From Planococcus citri (lineage: Eukaryota > Arthropoda > Insecta > Hemiptera > Pseudococcidae), in contig NC_088678.1 of NCBI RefSeq assembly GCF_950023065.1, forward strand, positions 41,716,580-41,780,579: a stretch of 64,000 bases of DNA, given 5' to 3'. A program made the translations under genes and the position numbers. Positions 39,501 to 51,500 of the stretch are shown one piece after another (positions within the stretch are counted from its first letter, which is position 1; every line of letters begins with the position of its first letter). The notes below the pieces were generated by a model. The model did no database searches. It saw nothing but the letters and a program-made list of their open reading frames with translations, and had not been told where the DNA came from.

Positions 39501-42500
39501 TTTGCGCTGGCCAGAGGTCTGTCTGAAATTTGAAATTTTGGAAAATGATAATTCTACTGAGTTCTTAATTCCATGTCAGCCATTTAAAACCTAGGGAAAA
39601 AATAATGTAAAGTCAAACTTTCAAACGCTGGAAAAAATCACCAATTTCAGAAATTTCTACTAACATTTAAGTAGACTTTGAATATCAAGTCTGACTTTAA
39701 TTTAAGAAATCAGAAAATAAATCATTGAATTGCTTAAATTATGTCAAACTTTCAAAAATGAATGATTTAAAAATTAGCATGACAAGAAGACGTTGCCCCA
39801 TATTTTTGGTAAATTACTAGTAATTCAAATTTCTAGTAAATTACTGGTAAATTACTGGTAATTTTTAGTAAATTACTGGTAATTTTTAGTAAATTACTGG
39901 TAATTCTTAGTAAATTACTGGTAATTCTTAGTAAATTACTGGTAATTCTTAATAAATTACTGGTAATTCCTGGTAAATTACTGATAAATCCTGGTAAATT
40001 ACTGGTAAATCCGGAATTCCTGGTAAATTTCTGTTAAACTACTAGTAAATTACTGCTAATTTGGTAATTACTGGTAATTTTTGATAATTACTGGTAATTT
40101 TTGGCAATTTTTTGGTTTGCTGATAATTTTTATTAAATCACTACAAAGTTTTGGTGAATTACTGCAAGTTTTTTTTAAATTTTTGTACTTTCTGTCAATT
40201 TTAGAAAAATATGTCGACATTGTGTAAATTTTTCACTAAATTTTACATATATATAAGACGTTGTTGTTTTTTTTTCAAAAAATTGAATAACTTTTGGATT
40301 TTTTACACAATTTTGATAATTTTTAGTCACTAAAATTCATAAATTTGCTGTAGCAAAATTCTGTGCTGTGCTGTGCTCCCAAAGAGTTCAAATTTTGACA
40401 TGGATAATAAATATGTTTCTTGAGCAGGATGTTTGTCTACTAGTTGGGTTTTCTGACGCTTGAAAACTTGAAGTGAAAAATTATTGAACTCTTGCAGGAA
40501 ATTGAAAAAATTACCTAAACCCCATAATTTGAGCTAATTTGATCTTACAATATCCGGTCTGGCTTCTGAGAATTTAGATAATGAAGTTATTCTAGGCGTA
40601 TGGTTGTTTTTGTGTACTAAAGCACAAAACTGAGATTCGTTTGAAAATTTAGTTTCAAAGTTCACATTCCTGGTACCTTACCTACCTAGATCTAACCTCG
40701 CGTCACATTTTCAATTTTAAAACTAGATCGTACACATGTAGGTTGTATATAGGCTACAAAATATGCTAATAAATTCTACGTATGTAAATCTGAGCGATGT
40801 TCACGCAGGCCTGCTGACGATGCAAACTGGGACACCCGGTATACATAATTACGTACATCTAAATGTAGACGTTTTGTCGAGGATGCTAATTGAGTTAACG
40901 AGTTGGCGCATTTAATCAGCGTGCTCGAGCGTTATAAGTTGTAAAGTTGAACACGATTAATTTTCTGTACGATTTCTTCGACGAAAACCGTGTAGGTCTT
41001 TGGGTATAGTACTATATACGATAAGATATAGCGGATGGATAAGGTGATTCGAAAGTTTTCTGGCTCTCGTTACAAACGCCACCTTACACCGCCTTGCTCA
41101 CGGAGTTCTTGTTGCCGCTATTTGTATTTAATGTTTATAGATAGAAGACTACTACGTAAGCAAATGTAACGAGGCCAGCAAACAATTTTTAATTTTTCGA
41201 GATGTGATTTAAAGAAGAAACTTACAGGAGTTTTTTTTTCTTTGTTGTATTTACAGAACAATTTAGACGACGATGATGTTTTGCCTACGAAACACTTTTC
41301 GTGTCCGGCAACTGTACATGTGATGGAGTTGAAGAAGCTTATCAGACTGAAATATAATTTAGAAGACGAACATAAGGTAAAGTTTAGTTTTGTGTTTTTA
41401 AAATTTGATTATTTTTTTGACCTTTGAGCGTTGAAGGGAAGTACCTAGTATATACCTTATCATAGATTTTTTTCGTAAAAGGTGTCGCTTCGGGGATACC
41501 TTATGAATGTCTCACTGCCTCTGCCTTGGTTATTCTGTTCAACTGATTTGTTTTTAATATGGTCATGCTGTCGTTACATTTACAAAATTATGGAAATGGG
41601 ATATACCTATATCTATTCTTTCATACCATGAAGCGGATGCGGTTTCATGAATCGCTTGCTTTTTATCGTGGTATAATTCTAACGTCTCGTAATAGTCATA
41701 TGAGAGCGAAGTTGTACTCTGGCTCCGATGGCTGTACTAAGACAATCTGTATTACACTGGACATCGAATGCGGATAACCTCGATGCTACGTCATCGTTCA
41801 TTATTATGAAGCTTTTTCATAACTTTAAGTGGATAAACTCGCGTGTCGTTTCAACTCCTTTGTTGGCTATATAAATGACACGATATCTTTCTATCGAGTT
41901 TTTCATGAATGTATAGGTGAGGTAGGTACTCGTGTATTTAGCTTTAGCTACCTAAAAAGGTGTGTATTTGCGGCGATTGAAGATATGTGTATGTAGATGA
42001 ACATCACTATCCTAGGTCCAGGTACACGAACATGTGCACTGCAGTGGTTGTACATCATAAGACATACATACATAGTGATGTAATAATTTTGTAGCAAAAA
42101 GAATGAGTTTTTTCTGGCCTCGGAACGTTGTACGGGTTCACAGCTCACGAATGAATAAGTATTACACTACACGAGGCAAAGTGCAAGAGGCATTCGATAT
42201 TCGATACACGAGGATTTAGCGTTTAATGTTGACGATGCGTTTAGTGTGCTTGTGCGGTAATGAGATTATATGGCGTTATGTCGGCCTGCTTTGGCATTAG
42301 AGTGTATGTTCAACTACATACATATACGAGTACTATTCGACATGGTGGAATATTACGCGATAAAAGGCGGATTTCCAACCAAGGTGGAGGCAATTTCGAT
42401 AGGTGACCTTAGCTAGACCTATAGACGCCAGTCAGCTTCGTGTATACGAGCTGGTTTTTTACCATATACCTTCCTATCGAACACGAAAGGGTTGATTTAT

Positions 42501-45500
42501 TTTACTATACTGTATACTTAATAGGATAGGTCGTCTTTGTCTTTGTTTTTTTTTTTTTTTTTTTTTTTTTAGAAAATTAGAGGGCGATTGGAAATGAGCT
42601 GTGGGAAGGCTTCAAAACACCGAGGGAGACATTTTGGGGGCACTGATTTAGACCGTTACTTTTGTACCAAAATTTCAAATTTTGGTAGTCTAATGTCAAA
42701 TGTGTAATTGTTTTCTTTGAAATTTTCACCAACAAGGGATCGTATCAGTCGGCTTGACTAGGCCACTGAGTTGAGTCACACACTCAAAATTTTTGGTCAC
42801 AATCTTCTGAGGAGTTCTCCACAAGTTATTTCCAATTCACCTTCCAATTTTCAAAAAAAAAAAAAAGAAGAAAGGTGAAGGACGGTTGAACGCTTGGGTT
42901 TCAAAACGTACTGAATGCAAAAAGTGTAATTTTTCAGGAATAGGAAAAAATTGTTGAAAAGCTTATACTTGATTGGGTGTTCAAAGAAGTTTTTTTCCGA
43001 GTTAAAAGGCAAAAAGTTCAAAACACAAACCCAAATTCACTTATTAGTCTCATTTGGTACGTTTTGAAAAAAAAAATGAAAAATCTGATTCCCTTTGTAT
43101 CAACACATTGCTCATTTTTTCATGATGACTTTTTTCAAAAATTAAATTACTCGATAAAATGACGCACCAGATCACAATCACAACACAAAACGTAGGAAAA
43201 AATTACCAATGTGTTTAAAAAGTGGGAATCAAATTTTTCATTTTTTTTTCAAAATGTACTAAATGCTCATTTTGTTTCTAAACGTACTAAATGAATTTAA
43301 AATCTGTATTATAGATGGATTTTAGTACGTTTTTACAAAAAATGACTGCACCATTCAATCCTGGTGGTCAAAAAATATTGAAATTCATCAAAAGTTTGTT
43401 TTGATGAAAAGTCACCATGATCATTGATCATTTCTTTTCCAATTCTGCTAATTCCTACATTTTCAAAAATTAGTTTAACCGGCCGACCGCAGCACCGTGA
43501 CAAATGTCACAAACCGGTCTCTTCCTGCATTTGCTCCGCAGGAACGAGTGATAAGAGGGTGGTAACGATTCCTGATACGTTTGCATATGCTCTGCCGTTA
43601 ATTTGTCGCGTTGAGCAAGTTGCCTACTGTTTTAGTTGAAGAGACAAAAAATTTTGAACAATAATTCTTGTACACGTCAGAAGCTTGAAATTTTTTGCCC
43701 CTTTAATTAAAAGGATAGGCAAATTGCTGTGCACGAGGAAATTGGTCATGGACACGAAATTATGAGTGAGGTGTCAATATAATTCCGTTTTGTTTTTTAC
43801 TTTAAAAAAATAAAAATATCAATAAATGTGAGAATTACACATTTTTTGTCTAAAATTTTTGCCCTTTGAAATAAAAAAGTTGGCAATATGCTCAACATAA
43901 GAAATTGATGGCCCAACCTTTACGCACCCCTTCTGAATATCAATGCCATGCCATGTTTTGTTGTGGCTCAGGAAAATCTATTAGTCGATGACATTTTTTG
44001 CATTTTGAGGAGCTGGGATTTAAATCACTTGGGTTTTCAAAAGGGTACCGATTATTCACAGTGTCCATCTGTCCATCCTAGGAGGAGAGACCTCTCAGGC
44101 CCTGCTCTTTGAATTTCAATATACCTACTTATGATAGAAGTTGCTAATTGTAGTCAATTACTTGAAATTTTTATAAAGGTACATATTGACAAAAAAAATT
44201 GGACTACTTCCTGCAATAATTTTGAAATTCTCATCGTCATCATTTTTCAACGTTGGTGAAATTTTTGGAAATTTCATAAGCTTAAACTTTGTGACGTTTG
44301 ATGAGCACATTCGTTTTAAAAATTTGATGTAGGTAGCATTGAAAAGAAAATATGAAAAAATACTAATATTTGGCTTTGGGCCAATAATTGTCCATTTCGA
44401 TTTTTTGAAAATTTCCAGCGATTCAAAAATATTTTTAAGCATATTTTTGAAAAATAATTTTTAGTTTTTTTTCATTCATGATGTTTCAATTATTCTACCT
44501 ATTTCAAAAAATACTATTGAATAATAATTTTCAGTTTTTCCAAACTTTCCAAGAAACATTAAAATTGTTGTTATACATATACATAATTATTTTAAAGTAG
44601 GCATTTTCACATTTTTTTTTGCCAATGTTTTTGTAGGGTAAATGCAGGTAATGTGGGGTACATAGACTAAAACCCTTTTTAAATGTATGTAGAGAAATTG
44701 ATAAAAAATAAAACTTTTGGTGACATTAAAATAAAGTTCAATTCAATCATTATTCATTTACCTTAGCTGCAATTGTTTGAAACAATTCAATTTCCATTCT
44801 TTTAATTATTACAATTTCTTCTTTTAAGAAACACGTTCCTCAGTCTTTGCTACTTTTTTTGAGTTCGAATATATTTTTTTATAATGATCAATTTTTTAAA
44901 TATTTCCTAAATTATTCAATTTTTTCTTTTTTTGAAATTTGAAAAGTAATGTGGGTAGATGGTCGTACATTAAGTGCATGTTTGAAACTTGAAGAAGGAC
45001 GGGGGAGGGCTTTAACGTGTCCTCAACATATTTCTGTGCAAGTTTATTTTTGTTTCAGTTCATTTGGTGTCTTGTTTTGTTTTTAGAAATTTTGATTAAG
45101 TAAAACTGATCTATCTTTAATGTACACTCTATCAATTAAGAATTATACAAAAGAATTTCAATGTAATGTAGGTACATAATTTACTAATACGATTGGTGAC
45201 GAATTTGATTTCAGGTTGAATTATTCTACAGAAGGGAGTCTCTACCAGATGAATATTCCTTGATGGATATCGCCTATATTTACGCTTGGAAAAGAGTAAG
45301 TAGAGTTTCACTGTTTCAAAAATTACGATATTTATTGCTCAAAAGTTATACATAATACATATATTTTTACGTGAACTTATCATTCTTGGAAGGGTTCCCG
45401 CAATGCAAAAAGATCGAATTCTTGTTCATTGAATCATAATCGAATCGAAATAAACGTTTAAATTTTTCACCGCAACCAGATTATTCATGCCGAATCTGCC

Positions 45501-48500
45501 AACACCCCACCTCAGAAGGGCTTTTTTCTCAATTTAAAATATTGCTGTATTTTTGTATTCGTTGCGTACGTATTTGTTGTAGGCCTGGTGGTTTGATTTA
45601 GCCTCGAGAAATGGTAATTTAGTTAACTTAGTTGAAAGCTTTTCGGAGTTTTCCTAATTTATCGCGTGTAATTTGAAATTTCGTTACGATGTTAGGTATA
45701 ACATCAGCACGCGCACACGCGCAGCACCGCCCGCGCCATCGCCACAGCGAGATTTATGACTGAATTTGTCTCGAATGGGAGTCGAGTGGAGATTTCAAAT
45801 ATCTACTAGTTTCTGTTACCCTAGGATTTTGTCAGAAAGTGGAAAAAGTTTGATTCTTGTTTTATTGGGAGAATTTTTATTTTTTCATGCTGGATACTTG
45901 TACTAAATTTTAAATGGGTAATGGATGGTATAATTTTATGGATCGATCGAATACGCTGTTAAATATTATAAAATACTTATGCTTATTAACTTACACGCGG
46001 TTCAACTATTCGAGCAATAATTTATTATTCATTTTTACCCCTCTTGGTATTGAAACCGTTCCCCTATTTTATTTAACCACGTACCCTTTTCGTGCTCACG
46101 CGTATTATCAAGAAACCAACGGTGTAGAGTCTAGTGTTTGATATGGATATGAATTTAATTGCTATTACTCGTATCTAGTCGAGCAATCAAGAAAAACCAC
46201 CGGGCGATGTATTTATAGCGTTTATTGTTTCCTGTGGTTTGATTTGATCGCGTTTGTTGAGCTTTTCAACGTTTAAAATTAATCTAATGGAAAATTAAAT
46301 GGATATAAAAGTGAGGCAGTTTTTTTATTCGTTTTTTCTCGAGACGTAAATTTATCACTGATTTCCGTTTGGAATTGCAATATTTTGCATGAGAGGGGAC
46401 AAATTTTTTGGAGCATTTTTTTTTTTAATTTTCAAAATTATATCTACATTTTCAATAATGAATTTTGCCCTCCGGTGCAAATTCTTGGTTCGTTTAAAAA
46501 TTATATGTTTTTTCTAGTTTTTCCCTGAAATTTCTATTTAAAAAAAGAAGAAAATAACACTCGTAAATTCCAAATAGGGAGAGATCGTTCATTGTACAGG
46601 GTGTCCACAAGACTGGAAAACCTGGAAAAGTCAGGGAATTTCGTAATTTTCACCCAAAATCCCTGGAATTTTAAAAAAACGATCAATTGCAAATTTTGGA
46701 TAAGGACCTGTGATGAAAGAAAAACGTTATTTTTTACTTCTCGAAAGACAAATTTTCAGAAGCTTTTGCCCTCGTTTCGCTCGGGCTTGTTTTTTCTGTT
46801 TCGAAGGCAAAATGAACATTTCTAGATAATAAAAATCAAGTTTTGAAACCAAAAAATGAACTCCTCACAAAAAAAAACATCGTTTTTATGCATCTTGAAA
46901 TACAAATTTACAAGAGCTTTCGCCCTCGCTTGGGCCTGTCCTGTTTTCTTTGTCATTAACTTCCTTCCAAAAAAAGCATCATTTAAATTCTAAAATTTTA
47001 AAAGCCAAAAAAAACTACTTGTCCTCGCATGAAAAAAACCTCGTTTTTATGCCTCTCGAAATGCAAATTTTCAGAAGCTTTCGCTCGAGCCTGTTCCCTT
47101 TTCTTTTTCCAAAGTAACTTCTTTCAAAAAAACATCATTCCAATATTAAAATTTAAGAAACCAAAAAATAAACTCTTCGCATTAAAAAAAAACTCGTTTT
47201 TAGGCATCTCGAAATGAAAATTTTTAAAAGTTCTAGCCCTCGCGGGCTAATTTGTTTCTCATTTTAAAATAGAGACAAATTTCATGTTTTCAGGCCTCCA
47301 AAAATCCAGAAAAAAAAAAATTTATAAGTCATACGAATATTGTATACCTAAATTGGCCAAAATTGATGCATGTTTTATTTATTTATTTATTTTTAATTTA
47401 AAAAGTTGATAATCGAAGTTTAGCTGTTTTTTATATCCGAAGAAGTATCTAGTTCGAAGAGAAGCTTATGAAATAAAATTACCCCCCCCCCCCCAATCCT
47501 CTTTAATTAAAGTGTGGGGTAAGCATAGAAAATTTTTAAAAAATTCTCCGGAAAAATGGCAAAATTGGTCTGGAAAACCTGGAAAAGTCAGGGAAAATCA
47601 TTTCCAGAAATGAGTGGACACCCTGTTGTAACTGGATAAGACCGATCCATCAAAATATGAAAATTGTTTAAATTGATTTCTTTTTTCAAACTCTCAAATT
47701 TTTTTGTAATTATCTACCCATATGTCAATTTTTTAAAATTTCGTATGCATATAAAATTTTAAAATTGAGGAAACACTTGTGAAAAATCTTTTTTTTTCAA
47801 TTCAAAAATGTAAAGGAGATTTGAAAAAAATTTGGCAATCAATTTTTGGGAGAGGGGTGTCGATTTTTGAACTTATGGGTAGTTGAATTAATTTATTCAT
47901 TCATGGTTATGAAATCTACCCACTCCTATTTGGTTTTTTCTTTTAGAACAAAACATTTTGTTGAAATCGAGTGCATTAGGTGAAATTACAATTTTATATT
48001 TCACAATACTTCGTATTGTTTTGTTGTTATGTTTTCGTATTCTTCGCGGTCATGTTCATGAAAGCTAATATGTAAAGTGTGGAATGTGCCAGCGGCAAGT
48101 TACGAGTATTTGCATTATTTTTCCTTTCCTTTTATTTTTTGCTGTTATACGTCATATAAGATGGCAGTATAAGGATAATCTGTTTTTTCTCGCTTTCTTT
48201 CTTCTATTTCGAATAAACAATACACAGAGAAAAACTAGCGTTCTGGAGCAAAAAATCTGTTTTTTTTTTTTTTTTTTTTTTTTGTTGCAAAAGCTAAAAC
48301 TTCTTTGTGAAGTAAAATGTAAAATAAAATAAAATAATACGAATGTCTATGTAGGTAGAAGATATACTGGTACAAAAGAGCAAAAAGTCATCCGACGACG
48401 TAAATGTTTATTCCATTGGTATGAAATCCAACAAAATAGAATTTTGTTTCTTATAATAATTAGAGCAATATACTTACTTAATTAATTTTATTCAAAATTG

Positions 48501-51500
48501 AAAAAAATTATTCCATTTTTTGACACGCTGCGAAGAGCCAGAGAGGAAATACGCTTCGACGAGTACGTCCAATTTTATGGGTTAAAACCACATTTCTCGG
48601 TTCGTTGTGTACAACTACGTTGCAATCTGTGCGGAGAAAGAGGAAAGGGACTGTGAAACAAGCTGCGAGGGATGCTGGCTGGCGTATTTTCCATTAATCA
48701 TAGGCTTGGAGATCGTTTATTCGCTATTAGCTTCGCGAGTCTGTGTGTCTGTGTATAGATTTATGTTCGAATCTCGAATACGATGAATGGTGAAAAGATT
48801 ATTTATAAACGCCGGGGGTGGAATGAAATAAAATGAGAAATAGTGTCCTATCAAACGGCTACCATATTCACTTTTTGTTTTAATATTCAAAGTGCCAGTA
48901 GTTCGGAATACTTTTTAAAAAATGAAACAATTCAATTTTGATGATTCTTTCCTGATGATACCGCCTTGTACCTAAAGTAGAAGATTGTCTGGCGTTTAAT
49001 GGGACACCCTGTACACAACATATTATACCTAGTATTTGTGCACGTATTGCAGCGTAGATACGAAGCGTGGAAATCTCCTATCAAATTTGATTCGGCGCTG
49101 CGTTGTGGTTTTGTGGGCGCATAAATGAGCGCATTCTCTTTTTCTATCTTTATTTTTCTCTCCACAAGATGATATCGACGAGAAGCAGAATGAGCATAAT
49201 CGAATGTAGTGTATGAGTGTAAAGAGGAATATAAAGGAGAAAGAAAGGACTTTTACGTAAAGGGCACAATTTTGAAAACGAGAACTTGTGCTCTGATGGA
49301 AGCTGAGGTGCAGGCGGCGGCATAATGCCGATGGGAAAATAAGGAAAACTGGAAAGAACAAGAAGAAGGAAGAAAAAGCAATACGAAAAGAGTGCCGGCT
49401 TGGCAGGAGTTTTTCAAAGCAGAGCAGAGTGCTGCGCTAACATTGTTGTAACTGTGGTATAGAAGAAGACAAGAAGATCCTGTAGAAGGGAATCGAAGAC
49501 CACGATGATGAGGTGTAAGAGAAAAGGAAATGAAAGAAAGAAAAAGAAGGAGTGTAGAAAATATAAAGGCAACCAAGCGAGAAATGCTCCCTTCGTGTCT
49601 GGCTCATCATCGCGCCACGCCGAGCTATGTGTTGATGTTGGTGAAGTTCTGTTTCTATTATTCGGGGTAGATTATCCTATACATATATAGCCCGAAGCTA
49701 CCCCCAGAAATAATAAACAAAACAACCCTATATGCATTTACGTTATTACTTTATATTAGTACCTACCTACATAGTCAAGGTTTCTTGTTTATGCTTCAGT
49801 AACAGTATTGGTGTTTTTGATGGTAAACTAATGTATGATTGGTTTGTTTTGTGTGTTGCAGAATTCGCCGATGAGACTTTATTACAAAATAAATATCTTA
49901 ACGACTGTCACGGAACCTGCGGATAAAATAGCGATGGATGCAGTCGAACATGATTCTAGTCAATTGTCCCCTGCTTCAGAACAGGAGCAAGCTGTTCTCA
50001 AAAACGGCAACGAGTTAGATGTCGATGAAGACAATAAGGTTGACCTAATCAACGGTGATACCGTCAAACGGCCCGGTACTCCTACATCTCCCAGTGCCAC
50101 TGCATCAAAAGTAAAAGAAAATATTGCAGAAGGCTGCAAAGGAACTAGTACAAGCATTAATGGGACTGCAAGTGCTGAAAAACTTCCTCTGTTGAGTAAA
50201 ATTGTCAATATAAACTCGAGTAATCCTTCAATATCATCCAAAACTCCCAGTGCCAAGTCATCTCCAGTATCAACGATGACAACGGGCAAAACCGCTTCTG
50301 CCAAATATAGAAATACCACTGCTGATAAGAAAGAAGCTATTAGATTGAAACTAAAATCAACGGTGTCAAATTTGAAACCAATTTCTTCAGAAGCAAAGAA
50401 TCCAACTCCTATTAGATCATATCTGTCAATATCATCCATATTGAGTGACTTTGATAAACCTGAAGTTTCAAAGAAACAATTGCCAAAACATCCTCGTAAA
50501 CCATCCGAAGATAGCAATAATGTCTCAAGTAACCTGGAAACACCGGATATGAAACCATCTTTAGTACCATTAACATCAACTGAATCAGTGCCAAAGACTA
50601 CCTCTGCTACAACTACTAATAATTCTGCAAGTAATCATTCGAGTTTGGCACTTGATGCAAATTCTTTGAAACCCATTGTTCCTGAAACAGTAGTAAACCA
50701 ACCAGTTCCATCAGTAGTTGCAAAGACTGAACCAATGTCCAATATTGCAAATGCTGGCAGAAAGACGCCTGTAGTGATTGGTAGAAAAAAATCGACAACA
50801 AATAGTGGTTGTGTGAAAACCCTCAATTCTTCAATTACTCATGCAAATTCGACACCTGATAAAAACTTGCTGAAGCCTATCGTTGCTGAGCCAGTAGTAA
50901 GCCAACCAGTTTCATCAGCAGTTGCAAAGACTGATCCTGTGTCCAGTATTGCAAATACTGGCAAAAATACACTGATAATGACTGTTAGAAGAAAATCTAA
51001 CCAGAGCGGTGTTCCAATGGTGGTGGTATCAGTACCGAATGGTAGCATAAATGGTAGGAAAACTCCTGTGTCATCTGGAAGAGCTCCAAGTCCTAGTGTA
51101 AAAATCTCTGTACCTGTTGAAACTCCTAGCCCAAGGACAGAAGTTCCTGTGAAAAGTTCTGGTTCAAGTACCAAAATATCTGCTCAAAGCACCGCTAATA
51201 AAGCTCTTGTGTCAGACCAGAATTGTGATGGAAAGACCACCGTGTCAGCTCCCGATAATGCTACAATTCCAGTGTCAGCTGCAAAAAGTACCAGTGCAGA
51301 AACTGCCATGTCAACTTCATTGTCATTGCCAAGTCCCAATACCAAAGTACCTGAGTTGACGTCAGCATCATTGTCAAGTTTTGTATCATCATCTTCATCA
51401 TCCTCACCAAGTTCTGGTATGAAGACATTGCCGTTGACTTCAGTCTCTTCATTGAATTCTGATATGAAGACATCATCAACTTCTGTGAATGTGTCATCTA

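Larger units (their letters stand above)
39278..41256 (+). other. Psc-like intron 4 (2.0 kb), mostly one transposable element
   Basis: The element at 39322-40839 makes up about three quarters of it. The remaining 0.4 kb before the RAWUL exon is ordinary intron. Confidence 0.85.
45296..49861 (+). other. Psc-like intron 6 (4.6 kb)
   Basis: Contains a GC-richer patch (about 45700-45760, with alternating CGCGCACACGCGC), the CAGGGTGTCCAC element at 46597-47625, a poly-T run at 48260-48283, a fragment ending GGGACACCCTGTA at about 49000, and a purine-rich stretch (about 49200-49560). No coding exon is needed between the flanking RAWUL exons. Confidence 0.75.

Noticed and set aside
49835..49861. 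Upstream ATG making the terminal exon a stand-alone gene
   Set aside because: The segment is intron; the TTGCAG acceptor at 49861 and the RAWUL continuation NSPMRLYYKI show that the exon starts at 49862.
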